Shown here in pieces: positions 32,668-41,480 of a stretch of 64,000 nt of DNA. The position numbers and the translations under genes are program-made. The DNA is from Ferdinandcohnia sp036962705. GTDB lineage: Bacteria; Bacillota; Bacilli; Bacillales; Bacillaceae_L. The stretch's first letter is position 1. The number at the start of each line of letters is the position of its first letter. The stretch lies in assembly GCF_036962705.1 (NCBI RefSeq), contig NZ_JBALOQ010000019.1, positions 62,001-126,000 of the forward strand, written 5' to 3'. The notes beneath the pieces are model-generated. The model made no database searches. It had not been told where the DNA came from and saw nothing but the letters and a program-made list of their open reading frames with translations.

Positions 32668-32688
32668 ATTTGTTGGTTTTACTATCGC

Positions 32689-32892
32689 TTACCAATAAAT
32701 TTTCTGATAAACCCAATTTAGTATTAAAACAAATAGTCCGGCTGATATATTTAACCAACCTAGAACCTTACTAACTTTTTGTTCTTTCTTCATTTTCGCT
32801 TTTTTATAATTTTTTACATCAAACAGGAGAATCAGGACTCCTGTCGTAACACTTAGGATAACAACATAATTTAAATATCCAATAAATATCAT
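32689..32892 (-). CDS. Germinant-receptor D subunit (two-TM small protein)
   Basis: A 67-residue protein with two hydrophobic helices (IGYLNYVVILSVTTGVLILLF and WLNISAGLFVLILNWVY) joined by a Lys-rich loop (KNYKKAKMKKEQKVSK). Such 2TM D subunits accompany many GerA-type operons and modulate receptor activity. I place the start at ATG 32892, 5-6 bp after GAAGGAG; this leaves a 23-bp gap to the C-subunit gene, while the longest frame would overlap it. Confidence 0.75.
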   Translation of the reverse strand: MIFIGYLNYVVILSVTTGVLILLFDVKNYKKAKMKKEQKVSKVLGWLNISAGLFVLILNWVYQKIYW

Positions 32893-32915
32893 TTCGACTC
32901 CTTCGTACATAAAGC

Positions 32916-34148
32916 CTACTTTGCCTTTGTACCCACTCTTCGAATTTTTGTTGTACATTGAATATCAAATGTCAAATCCTTATATACTTCACGCCATTTC
33001 TCTTTTGTTTGAATCTGACTATTCCAGTATGCCGGTTGTTTTGCACGAAAATATTCACCAAATCCAAATATATCTGATTGCTCAGCCTGCATATTCTTAA
33101 TTAATGCGCTTGCTCCTTCAATAACACCCTTCGAGGCCTCCGCTTCAATTTTTTTAATAATTTCGGGATTATCTATATTTACACTACTTGATCCTTCATC
33201 AATTAAACTTTCATAGTGAATTTTAATGGTTACATGTGGCTTCCCGTCCCGAATAGTTGGTTTTATTGATGACATCCGGGTTTCTGCCCTAACTAACACT
33301 TTCGCATTTGAGCCAGGTACTTGGACAAATACTTCATACCCGCCTTTTTTTTCTCCTGTTATCGCCATGAATAAGCCAATCTCAACTGGTTCAGTTTTAC
33401 CTATCATTTTGTCATCTGAAAAATATGCTAAACCAGCAATTTGAATATTATCTTCTTTTTTCAATTCTAAATAAGGGAGGAAAGTATCTTGTCCTTTGCT
33501 TTGAAGCTTTGTCCAAAACAACCCGATAAAATCCTCAGGAAACCTACCTAATCTTATCGCATTTTCAATCATGGCAGACAAATAAAGAGTAGGGACACGC
33601 TCAAGCTTAGGTGCTACCTTCATAAATTGTATTGCTTTTCCTTTTGAAACGACCATCCAAGCGGTCCTTCTAATTTCCGGATTTCTTCTTAGATAATCAT
33701 TGAATCTTATTACCCCATCCTTAGCGACTTCTTCACTAATTACAATAATCCGTAAATGGCCGAAGAATAGTCGGTCAGCCACTTCCTGCTGTAACACTGC
33801 TAACGCGTCATCAATTGAATATCCTACCACACTAATTAACCATAATGGTTCTTGATTTCCTCCCGCTCCACCCGTTTGCGGTCCCAATGGAATTCTTCCT
33901 GGAACAGCGATTTGAGCACTTAGTTTAATTAACCCTTCCTTTGGCTTTGGAAATTTGTTTTCTAAACCCGTTATTTGTTCATGTTCTTCTCCGTCTATAT
34001 CATCGACCTTATCAATAGATATACCCAATACGACCGCTCGGTTTTCAATATCATCACTATCCCAGCACCCTGTTAAGAATAGTACGGGTGCTACAGCGAT
34101 AAGTATCGATTTTATACATTTTTTCCAACTATGCTTTGATACTCCCAT
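32916..34148 (-). CDS. Ger(x)C-family germinant receptor lipoprotein
   Basis: A 410-residue C subunit with a signal sequence ending LFLTGC, so Cys27 or thereabouts is the lipidation site, followed by the standard WDSDDIENRAVVLGISIDK. This contrasts with the cysteine-free paralogue at 21271. Compared with typical C subunits it carries an insertion near GLENKFPKPKEGLIKLSAQIAVPGRIPLGPQTGGAGGNQEP. Its start lies inside the B-subunit gene by 20 bp. Confidence 0.92.
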   Translation of the reverse strand: MGVSKHSWKKCIKSILIAVAPVLFLTGCWDSDDIENRAVVLGISIDKVDDIDGEEHEQITGLENKFPKPKEGLIKLSAQIAVPGRIPLGPQTGGAGGNQEPLWLISVVGYSIDDALAVLQQEVADRLFFGHLRIIVISEEVAKDGVIRFNDYLRRNPEIRRTAWMVVSKGKAIQFMKVAPKLERVPTLYLSAMIENAIRLGRFPEDFIGLFWTKLQSKGQDTFLPYLELKKEDNIQIAGLAYFSDDKMIGKTEPVEIGLFMAITGEKKGGYEVFVQVPGSNAKVLVRAETRMSSIKPTIRDGKPHVTIKIHYESLIDEGSSSVNIDNPEIIKKIEAEASKGVIEGASALIKNMQAEQSDIFGFGEYFRAKQPAYWNSQIQTKEKWREVYKDLTFDIQCTTKIRRVGTKAK

Positions 34149-35235
34149 TTTTTTTCACCTTTTTCTTTATTAGGTCAACACATACTAATAACATGGGATA
34201 ACCGACCGTTAGAATAAGGCCAAATCTACCAAAGATTTCAATTACATCATATAATTGCAATATATTTTGCGGTATCATTGCGATAATGAAGACGATTGGC
34301 AAAATAAAAAAGGAAAGCATTTTATGATCGCGTAATCCAACCATTTGACTAATCGAATGAACAGTAAACATATAACTAGAAAATAATGTAGTGAATACAG
34401 CAATTACCCATACAGATAAAAAAACAACATCTAATCGCTGAAGGATATTTCCGGGAATTGAGGTCGTTCGCGCCAACTCAAGTGTTGGCCATAGCAGATT
34501 CAATATTTCACCTGGGCCAAATACCGCTACGGTTGCAATTACAATTAATAAGTATAAACCCCCAGCAATAATCATTCCCCAAAGACTCGCTTTTATAGCT
34601 TTTTGTGGATGTCGCATAAATGGAATAATCATTGTAAAAATAAAAGCCCCCTGAAATAATGCTGCAATGGTAAACGCTCCAATTAAATAGTTCCCAGGCT
34701 CATTCCCTAATATTGGTAATAAATATAAGGTGTTTGCATTTTTTAATGATAAAGCAACTATGATTAATCCAGGAGCTAAAATAAACGGCACATAAAAATT
34801 ATGGATATAGGCAAAAACATTCATATCATTTCTTGTCGAAAGTGCAGCTAGTATCAACATAATAATAACCGTTACTTCTAGGGGAGTTTGCTTTAGAATG
34901 GCTGTAATAACAACCGCACCAAACTCTCGTGATGTTAAACCCGTTAAAATGGCAAAAAAGAGAATGATAGCTAAACTCGATACCTTTCCTAGCCATTTTC
35001 CTAAAATATCTTCACTATACAAAATGATTGATTTACTTGGGTGACGCATTCCTAAAAATGTGATTAATCCTAGGCCTATGGATGCGATCCCTATACCTAG
35101 TAATGTAACAAAAGGAGCACCCGTATCAGCTGTTTTAACTGCAAAAAGAGGAAGTGCTAATAGCCCCACACCGATAATCGTGCTAATTAGAATCGTCGCT
35201 GCTTGAATGACCGTTATCTCGCGTGGATATTCCAC
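34129..35235 (-). CDS. GerB-family germinant receptor permease subunit
   Basis: A 368-residue polytopic protein with about ten helices (ITVIQAATILISTIIGVGLLALPLFAVK in the first). Start GTG 35235 is preferred since GGGAGGAGG lies 9 bp upstream; the frame is open to 35268. Either start lies inside the A-subunit gene, so translation is coupled. It is the putative ligand-binding subunit of the second receptor. Confidence 0.9.
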   Translation of the reverse strand: MEYPREITVIQAATILISTIIGVGLLALPLFAVKTADTGAPFVTLLGIGIASIGLGLITFLGMRHPSKSIILYSEDILGKWLGKVSSLAIILFFAILTGLTSREFGAVVITAILKQTPLEVTVIIMLILAALSTRNDMNVFAYIHNFYVPFILAPGLIIVALSLKNANTLYLLPILGNEPGNYLIGAFTIAALFQGAFIFTMIIPFMRHPQKAIKASLWGMIIAGGLYLLIVIATVAVFGPGEILNLLWPTLELARTTSIPGNILQRLDVVFLSVWVIAVFTTLFSSYMFTVHSISQMVGLRDHKMLSFFILPIVFIIAMIPQNILQLYDVIEIFGRFGLILTVGYPMLLVCVDLIKKKVKKNGSIKA

Positions 35236-36907
35236 TAGACTTGTCCTCCTCCCATTTTTCATTCCCAACCTTTATTGGATCCAATGTGTTATTTGGAGCC
35301 TTTTTGACTTCTTCCTTCTTTCCTAAGCGGTCTGAGTTTTGAGGATGCAGCATGGCTGGCCGTTTCGGCATCCATGAAAATGGTGATCTAACAATGACAT
35401 CCTTTAACCCTTGATAATTCCCAGGAGTTACCGGGCTCATATAAGGGACCCCAAATGATTTTAAAGAAAGCATATGATTAAAAATAAAAATGACGCCAAT
35501 TACAACTCCATAAAGTCCAAAGAACCCTGCCAAAATCACAATTGGAAATCTAAGCATGCGAAGTGCAAATGCTGCATCATATGCCGGTGTTGCAAATGAA
35601 CCAATAGTTGTCATTGCAATCACCACAACTGTAATTGGACTTGCAATCCCAGCTTCAACTGCAGCTTGTCCAATAACAAGAACTCCTACAATTGATAGGG
35701 CACCGCCCACCTGTTTTGGAAGCCTTACAGTCGCTTCACGTAGTATCTCCATTGCGACCTCAATCATAAACACTTCAATCACTGCCGGAAATGGAACACC
35801 TGAGCGTCCACCAGCAACGGCAACAGCAAATTCTGTTGGAAGCAACTCAGGGTTAAACGAGATAAAGGACACATATAGCGATGGAAAAATTAATGAAAAA
35901 ACTAAAGCAACCATACGTGCAAGACGGACAAAACTACCCATTAGAAATCTAGAAGAGTAGTCCTCTAAGGTTTGATAGAATTGATTAAATACAACTGGAG
36001 CAAGGAGTGCGAATGGTGACCCATCAACTAGAATCGCCACCCTCCCTTCCAAAATATTACCAACTGTCTTATCTGGCCGTTCCGTGCTTTGAATTTGTGG
36101 GAACGGGGACATATGATTATCTTCAATAAATTGTTCAATATAGCCTACATCCAGAATGGCATCAATATCAATTTTTCCTAATCGATTCTTCACTTCTTTT
36201 ACTAAGTCCTCTGTTGCGATCCCTTCAAGATAACAAATAGCTGTCGTTGATTTTGACAAACGACCAATTTCCATTGTTTCGACTCGGAAATCAGCTGTTT
36301 TTAATCGATTTCGCAATAGCGCCACGTTTGTCTGTATGGATTCGATAAATCCTTCACGCGGACCTAAAATGACCTGTTCTGTTTCAGGCTGGGTGATCGA
36401 CCGTTTTTCAATATTTTTTACTGCAAATTGAATTCCAGTAGCTACGCCGTCAATAAATACAAGGGTTTCCCCACTAAGGAGAGCTTTAACAATCATTTCA
36501 ATATTATTTTCCTCTTTAGTTTCACTATGAAATATTGTCTCATTTAGTATGAAATCTTTTACATTTGAAATTGTAAGCTTGTCAAGGTTGGTATGAATGG
36601 GAACATACATTAACGGCCTCATAATTTCATTATTAATCGCACTTTTATCAACTAGGCTTGAAAAATAAACAATCACAGCTCGAAATTTACCATACATTTG
36701 AAACTGTCGATGAAAGAAATCAACATTTTTCCCTAATAGATTTTTCAGTAATTCAATCGTATCATCGAGATTTTCACCTAGCAGGTCTTTTGGCAATTCT
36801 TCAACCAATTGATGTGGAATGCTATTGTCATTTGATTTCATAGCTGGTTGCTCAGTTGTTTTAGTATTTCTTCGTTTCGGACTCCTCTTGATTGTAGACC
36901 AAGACAT
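35183..36907 (-). CDS. GerA-family germinant receptor A subunit
   Basis: A 574-residue A subunit with a longer N-terminal (basic, KRSPKRRNTKTTEQ) and C-terminal (KKEEVKKAPNNTLDPIKVG) tail than the paralogue at 23456. The conserved core is VVFNQFYQTLEDYSSRFLMGSFVRLARMVALVFS, then GGRSGVPFPAVIEVFMIEVAMEILREATVRLPKQVGGALSIVG. It heads an A-B-C-D operon. No clear RBS is visible before the ATG, so the start is less certain than the gene. Confidence 0.9.
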   Translation of the reverse strand: MSWSTIKRSPKRRNTKTTEQPAMKSNDNSIPHQLVEELPKDLLGENLDDTIELLKNLLGKNVDFFHRQFQMYGKFRAVIVYFSSLVDKSAINNEIMRPLMYVPIHTNLDKLTISNVKDFILNETIFHSETKEENNIEMIVKALLSGETLVFIDGVATGIQFAVKNIEKRSITQPETEQVILGPREGFIESIQTNVALLRNRLKTADFRVETMEIGRLSKSTTAICYLEGIATEDLVKEVKNRLGKIDIDAILDVGYIEQFIEDNHMSPFPQIQSTERPDKTVGNILEGRVAILVDGSPFALLAPVVFNQFYQTLEDYSSRFLMGSFVRLARMVALVFSLIFPSLYVSFISFNPELLPTEFAVAVAGGRSGVPFPAVIEVFMIEVAMEILREATVRLPKQVGGALSIVGVLVIGQAAVEAGIASPITVVVIAMTTIGSFATPAYDAAFALRMLRFPIVILAGFFGLYGVVIGVIFIFNHMLSLKSFGVPYMSPVTPGNYQGLKDVIVRSPFSWMPKRPAMLHPQNSDRLGKKEEVKKAPNNTLDPIKVGNEKWEEDKSSGISTRDNGHSSSDDSN

Positions 36908-36984
36908 TTCGATACCACTTTCTTCAAAAGAGACATTTTCTAATATATTCCTCCATAAATGGTATTTTATTCTTATACAAAAAT

Positions 36985-37012
36985 AAGACAGTTCCTCGAA
37001 AAGAACTGTCTT
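36985..37012 (-). terminator. Terminator of the MhqD-like hydrolase gene
   Basis: AAGACAGTTC-ttttcgag-GAACTGTCTT followed by ATTTTTG on the minus strand. Confidence 0.82.
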
Positions 37013-37028
37013 AGTAATTTATCAATAT

Positions 37029-37634
37029 TTAAAAATGTTTTTTATACCATTCAGCTGCTGCTGCAACCTCTGTTCCTGTTAACATATGACCATTATTTTC
37101 CCAGTGAACCTCGACATCTGCATTTGCTTTTTGCAATAGGGTTTGAAGGTCAATTGTTTCTTGTGCCGGACAGATTGGATCATTTTTACCAGCTGCGATA
37201 AAGACTGGTGTACCCTTGATGTCTGGTAATTCAATGTCGCGTCTTGGCACCATTGGATGATGGAGGATCGCTCCTTTTAATGCATCTTTGTAATGGAATA
37301 ATAGGCTTCCAGCAATATTTGCTCCGTTCGAATATCCGATTGCTATAATATTATTTCGATCAAATGAATATGTTGTTGCTGCTTCATCAAGAAATTCATT
37401 TAATTCTTTTGTTCGGAAAATAAGATCCTCAATATCAAAAACACCTTCGGCTAAACGACGGAAAAAGCGTGGCATGCCATTTTCAGATACATTTCCACGT
37501 ACACTTAATACAGATGCACTTTCATCAATATGTGGTGCCAACGGCAATAAGTCAGATTCTGTTCCTCCTGTTCCATGTAGTAACAGAAGGGTTGGTTTTG
37601 TTTTATCTTTACCTTCTTGGAAAATGTGCTTCAT
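37029..37634 (-). CDS. mhqD: Alpha/beta hydrolase (MhqD-like carboxylesterase)
   Basis: A 201-residue phospholipase/carboxylesterase-family hydrolase. LLLLHGTGGTESDLLPLAPHI is the oxyanion region, GYSNGANIAGS the nucleophile elbow (Ser in G-x-S-x-G), GKNDPICPA supplies Asp and ENNGHML the His. In B. subtilis MhqD is induced by quinones and catechol through MhqR, and an MhqR-like palindrome lies upstream here, supporting the name. Start ATG 37634 follows TTGGAGGGAA. Confidence 0.85.
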   Translation of the reverse strand: MKHIFQEGKDKTKPTLLLLHGTGGTESDLLPLAPHIDESASVLSVRGNVSENGMPRFFRRLAEGVFDIEDLIFRTKELNEFLDEAATTYSFDRNNIIAIGYSNGANIAGSLLFHYKDALKGAILHHPMVPRRDIELPDIKGTPVFIAAGKNDPICPAQETIDLQTLLQKANADVEVHWENNGHMLTGTEVAAAAEWYKKHF

Positions 37635-37706
37635 TATTATTCCCTCCAAAACAATTACTCGTTCTAGTATTTCCTACTGAAATTTAAATAATAGATTAAA
37701 TTAAAA

Positions 37707-37724
37707 TATCTTAAATTCAAGATA
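37707..37724 (-). promoter_or_regulatory. MhqR-like operator
   Basis: TATCTTAAATTCAAGATA resembles the MhqR box tATCTcgAAtTCgAGATa, with the outer ATCT/AGAT and central AATTC kept. It is 73 bp upstream of the hydrolase start. Confidence 0.7.
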
Positions 37725-37806
37725 ATATACTATAATCCTTTTGTCAAATGTCATATATGTAGGACAAGTCACATATCCTTTTATATACGTTATTAGGAGG
37801 GGCAGT

Positions 37807-38295
37807 ATGAGGCAAAAAATCATTTATCTATTTATTTTACTAGCGTTTTTACTAGGATGTACTTCAAATTCAAAGACAGCATCAGAACTGTACGGCACCC
37901 TTGATCAGGATCTCTCACAGAAGGACCAGGCTTTATTAGATAGCCTACAAAGTCATGTACAAAAGTTTATTCAACTTAATAAGGAACTCGACATGCTTTT
38001 GGACGAAATGAAAAAAGATGATGAACTTGAAGCCGCAATTGAAACGATGCAAATCGCGAATGAAGAGGCAATGTACATTTTTAACTTAATTGAGCTTGAT
38101 GGTCAACCGACCAATGAAAATTTACATGAACTAAGGAGCCATGTACAAGCTTCCATTGAAAAATACATGGAAGCCATGAGCATGCAGGTTGAAGGGATTT
38201 CAACTGGTGACCCAAAGAAGACCGAAAAAGCTATTGATGAAATGAAAATGATTAATAAGGAATTTGATAAATTGAATCGTTCAATGAATGGCTAA
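37807..38295 (+). CDS. Small helical lipoprotein of unknown function
   Basis: A 162-residue protein with a lipoprotein signal (MRQKIIYLFILLAFLLGC; Cys18) followed by a Ser/Thr-rich tether and an all-helical, Glu/Met-rich domain (ELDMLLDEMKKDDELEAAIETMQIANEEAM) that looks coiled coil. It should be anchored outside the membrane. I do not recognise a family with confidence. RBS TTAGGAGGGGC precedes ATG 37807. It is monocistronic. Confidence 0.75.
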   Translation: MRQKIIYLFILLAFLLGCTSNSKTASELYGTLDQDLSQKDQALLDSLQSHVQKFIQLNKELDMLLDEMKKDDELEAAIETMQIANEEAMYIFNLIELDGQPTNENLHELRSHVQASIEKYMEAMSMQVEGISTGDPKKTEKAIDEMKMINKEFDKLNRSMNG

Positions 38296-38380
38296 TTTGA
38301 TTTAAGGCGTCTCAGGTGCAAGAATAGAAATCGATTTTTATCCTATACTACCATATATGAAGTTTTGAGGAGGTGGCCTC

Positions 38381-39388
38381 ATGGACAAGCATAATGTTCG
38401 CTTATCTAGTGCCGAAATCGGTGGATTGTGGACGACTTTCATGCAGGGTGGTATGAACGTTTGCTTAATCAAATATTTTCTTCACCATCTACATGATGAA
38501 GAAATTAAAGCTATTTTGAAAAAATCTTATCAAATTTATAGTGGGCAAATTAAAGAAATTAAAAAGATTTATTCCGAAGAAAAAATCCCAATACCTGATG
38601 AATTCAGTGATGAGGATTTGAACCTTTCCGCACCACCACTGTTTTACGATTCATTTGCACTCACCTTTGTGTATGCAATGAGTCGAATGAACATGGTTAA
38701 TTTTAGTTTTGTTACATCTAATACAGCTAGAGAAGATGTTCGATCATTTTTTTCAACATGCTTATCAGATGCATTGAATCAATATAATGAAGCTACGCAG
38801 TTAATGCTTGAAAAGGGAATTTATGACCGACCACCAATGGTAATCTACCCTACTGAAAATGAGTATATAGAAAAGAAGACATATTTAACTAAGCTAATCG
38901 GTGAAAAAAGACCATTAAATGTGGTTGAAATCACAGATATGTTTTTTAATATTGAGCGCAATTACTTCGCGATTGTCCTTTGTATGGGGTTCCAACAGGT
39001 GGTCCAAGACAAAGAAATCCTGGAATTTATAATAGAAGGCAGGGAGATTTCTGAGAAGCAAATTACCTTTATTAATGATTTATTTAAAGAAGAAAACCTC
39101 ATGGGAACAACATCCATCCTAATGGAGGTCACAGGTTCAACAGTTCCACCTTTTTCGGATAGATTGATTCTTACACTTTTCCATGCACTTAACGGAATTG
39201 ATATTACGCTGTTAGGCCATGCCCAGTCAATATCGATGAGAACAGATTTGGTTGCTTTTTACACAAAAACGATTGGAGAAATTTTCTTATATTCTGCTAA
39301 AGGGTTTAACATGCTAGTGGATCGAGGCTGGATGCCGGAACCGCCTCACAACCTTGATCGAGATAAATTAAAAAACATTCATAAATGA
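38381..39388 (+). CDS. DUF3231 family protein
   Basis: A 335-residue soluble protein made of two similar helical halves (SSAEIGGLWTTFMQGGMNVCLIKYFLHH and PLNVVEITDMFFNIERNYFAIVLCMGF), each ferritin-like. DUF3231 proteins are common in spore-forming Bacillus and related at fold level to coat F domains; no biochemical role is established. RBS GAGGAGGTGG precedes the ATG. A terminator follows. Confidence 0.82.
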   Translation: MDKHNVRLSSAEIGGLWTTFMQGGMNVCLIKYFLHHLHDEEIKAILKKSYQIYSGQIKEIKKIYSEEKIPIPDEFSDEDLNLSAPPLFYDSFALTFVYAMSRMNMVNFSFVTSNTAREDVRSFFSTCLSDALNQYNEATQLMLEKGIYDRPPMVIYPTENEYIEKKTYLTKLIGEKRPLNVVEITDMFFNIERNYFAIVLCMGFQQVVQDKEILEFIIEGREISEKQITFINDLFKEENLMGTTSILMEVTGSTVPPFSDRLILTLFHALNGIDITLLGHAQSISMRTDLVAFYTKTIGEIFLYSAKGFNMLVDRGWMPEPPHNLDRDKLKNIHK

Positions 39389-39415
39389 ACGGCGTGCGAC
39401 TGGAGGCACGTCGTT
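39388..39415 (+). terminator. Terminator of the DUF3231 gene
   Basis: AACGGCGTGC-gactggag-GCACGTCGTT followed by TATTTTC. Confidence 0.7.
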
Positions 39416-39546
39416 TATTTTCATTTATTTAAAATATCGTTTGTTGTTTAAGAAACAAAATTAAAATTTCCTTAACATTATTGAAATATCATTTTTAAAA
39501 ACATATGAGATGATTTTGAAAGATATCGATGAATTTCACATGTTTT

Positions 39547-39573
39547 TGAAACCTTTTTACGTCTCTCTCCGTA
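39547..39573 (+). promoter_or_regulatory. Possible ECF-sigma promoter
   Basis: TGAAAC (39547-39552) and CGTA (39570-39573) match sigma-W-type elements, but the spacing is 17 rather than 16. Confidence 0.35.
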
Positions 39574-39613
39574 AATACATTAATTCCAAATTTGGAGAGG
39601 TGAAAAAAAGAGA

Positions 39614-39641
39614 TTGCATACTATTTACTGTATAGTACAAT
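39614..39641 (+). promoter_or_regulatory. Sigma-A promoter of the DUF4064 gene
   Basis: TTGCAT and TACAAT with a 16-bp spacer, giving a leader of about 35 bases. Confidence 0.6.
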
Positions 39642-39678
39642 CAAAAAGAAACATTTTTTACAAGGGGGAAACCAACTT

Positions 39679-40110
39679 ATGAAGCGTACAGGAGAAATTG
39701 TGTTAACGATTATTGGAGCGTGTTTTTTTGCACTAATTAGTGTATTTGGATTTATGTTTTTAGGTCTTAGTGGAGATAATACATTTACTCAGGATATGGA
39801 AAACATTATTGTTGCTGAAGATCCATCTCTTGAAGGAACAGATCTATCTTTCCTTTCAGATTTGGTGTCAGCTGGTGGCTGGTATTTCATTATCGTGGGA
39901 ATCCTGGCGGTTATTCTTGGAATTGTATCGCTCATTCTATTAAAAGGTGATAAACATCCAAAGGCAGCTGGTATCATTTTAATTGTAGTAGCTGTACTTA
40001 GTGCACTTGCAACTGTCCTTATCTCGATTATCTCAAGTATCCTTTACTTAATCGCAGGTATTCTTTGCCTCGTCCGAAAGCAAAAGGAAACATTTAATCC
40101 TGAATACTAA
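39679..40110 (+). CDS. DUF4064-type four-helix membrane protein
   Basis: A 143-residue membrane protein: GEIVLTIIGACFFALISVFGFMFLGL, an external acidic loop (DNTFTQDMENIIVAEDPSLEGTD), then WYFIIVGILAVILGIVSLILL, AAGIILIVVAVLSALATVLISIISSILYLIAGILCLV. The layout matches the DUF4064 family, which is common in Firmicutes and uncharacterised. RBS AAGGGGGAAA. Two candidate promoters, one of ECF type, may signal an envelope-stress link (inference). Confidence 0.8.
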   Translation: MKRTGEIVLTIIGACFFALISVFGFMFLGLSGDNTFTQDMENIIVAEDPSLEGTDLSFLSDLVSAGGWYFIIVGILAVILGIVSLILLKGDKHPKAAGIILIVVAVLSALATVLISIISSILYLIAGILCLVRKQKETFNPEY

Positions 40111-40119
40111 AATGAAAAT

Positions 40120-40145
40120 GCTTGAAGGTTTTAATGCCTTCAAGC
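40120..40145. terminator. Terminator between DUF4064 and patB
   Basis: GCTTGAAGG-ttttaatg-CCTTCAAGC followed by TTTTTTG on the plus strand; the genes converge. Confidence 0.8.
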
Positions 40146-40152
40146 TTTTTTG

Positions 40153-41325
40153 TTATTTATTTTTTAATGCCTGACTAAACCGTTTCAAGCCTTCTTCCAG
40201 CAGCGCCTTTGGACAGGCAATGTTAATTCTAGTGAAGCCTTCACCTTCTTTTCCAAAAATGTAACCTTCATCAAATGCGACTTTCCCTTGTTTTTGGATG
40301 ACATGCTCCAGTTCCTTGGCATCCAATTCAAGCTCACGGCAATCAAGCCACACAAGATAGGTTGCATCTGGTTCAATCACTTTTACCTCTGGAATATTGG
40401 ACTTGATATAATCTTTTAGAAATTGAAGATTTTCTATTAAATAGTCGAGAAGCTGGTCAAGCCATTCATCGCCATTCTCGTATGCAGCAATTAACGCAGT
40501 TACCCCAAATGTATTGGTTATGCCTATAAAACGATCCTCAATTGCTTTATTAAAGCTTTCACGAAGCTCTTTGTTCGGAATAATCATGTTGGATGTTTGT
40601 AAGCCTGCAAGATTAAAGGTTTTGCTTGGTGCAGTGCAAGTAATCGAGTTACCGGCAAATTCCTCGGATATCGATGCAAATGGGATATGAACATTTCCTT
40701 TATATACAAGGTCGGAGTGGATTTCATCTGAAACAACAAGGATATTGTGCTTCAAACAAATTTCACCTAATTTTGTTAGTTCATCCTTTGTCCATACACG
40801 ACCGACAGGATTATGTGGATTTGAGATAATAATCATTTTTACAGATGAATCAATCTTTTTCTCAAGGTCATTCAAATCCATATAATAACGACCATTTTCA
40901 AGTCGTAATGGATTACTGACAATTTCCCGGGCATTCTTTTCAATCACACTCATAAATGGATAATATACGGGCTGCTGAATCAAAATTTTATCGCCTGGTC
41001 TTGTAAAGTTTTGGACAATAATCCCAAGTGCTGGTACGACACCAGGTGTAAAACAAATCCAATCCTTTTCAATCGTCCATTTATGGCGACGTTTCATCCA
41101 ACCCACTGTTGCTTCATAATAGGAATTAGGTCTTGTTGTATATCCGAAAATTCCGTGCTCCACTCTCTTTTGTAGAGCATCGATGACTGGCTGTGGTGAT
41201 TTAAAATCCATATCAGCCACCCACATCGGAAGGATCTTTTTGTCACCAAATAAATTTTCTACTTCGTCCCACTTCACTGAATTCGTCTGTAGTCGATTTA
41301 CTGATTCATCAAAATTATACTTCAA
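40153..41325 (-). CDS. patB: PatB/MalY-type C-S lyase (cystathionine beta-lyase)
   Basis: A 390-residue PLP enzyme of the fold-type I MalY/PatB group. Landmarks: LPMWVADMDFKSPQPVIDAL at the N-terminus, NPHNPVGRVW, VVSDEIHSDLVY, and the Schiff-base Lys in APSKTFNLAGLQTSN. It cleaves cystathionine or cysteine-like substrates to homocysteine, pyruvate and ammonia. I start at TTG 41325, directly after GGAGGGGTTGGC; the frame is open to 41385, but those codons lie in R1 copy 5. Confidence 0.9.
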   Translation of the reverse strand: MKYNFDESVNRLQTNSVKWDEVENLFGDKKILPMWVADMDFKSPQPVIDALQKRVEHGIFGYTTRPNSYYEATVGWMKRRHKWTIEKDWICFTPGVVPALGIIVQNFTRPGDKILIQQPVYYPFMSVIEKNAREIVSNPLRLENGRYYMDLNDLEKKIDSSVKMIIISNPHNPVGRVWTKDELTKLGEICLKHNILVVSDEIHSDLVYKGNVHIPFASISEEFAGNSITCTAPSKTFNLAGLQTSNMIIPNKELRESFNKAIEDRFIGITNTFGVTALIAAYENGDEWLDQLLDYLIENLQFLKDYIKSNIPEVKVIEPDATYLVWLDCRELELDAKELEHVIQKQGKVAFDEGYIFGKEGEGFTRINIACPKALLEEGLKRFSQALKNK

Positions 41326-41342
41326 GCCAACCCCTCCATTTA

Positions 41343-41480
41343 TAAATGCGCCTTGGCGTATTTGCGCCCAGATTTTTAGGCCCACACTAGGTGGGTCACA
41401 ATGACGTTGCCACAGGAAGTGGCGTTCTTAGTCTGAGTTCCTAAAATTCAGCTGGGTTTAAACCCCAGCAGAATAAAGTT
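41343..41480 (-). repeat. Dispersed structured repeat R1, copy 5 (long module)
   Basis: Starts AAATGCGCCTTGGCGTATTTGCGCCC, then the long-module text GGCCCACACTAGGTGGGTCA and GCCACAGGAAGTGGC, then the closing hairpin ATTCAGCTGGG..CCCAGCAGAAT, which abuts the deformylase stop. Confidence 0.85.

Noticed and set aside
39614..39681. 22-codon leader peptide (TTG start) ending in an ATGA overlap with the DUF4064 gene
   Set aside because: Its TTG coincides with a good -35 hexamer and the RBS spacing is poor, so the promoter reading is preferred.
41326..41385. N-terminal extension of patB
   Set aside because: These codons fall in R1 copy 5; the TTG at 41325 has a perfect GGAGG.
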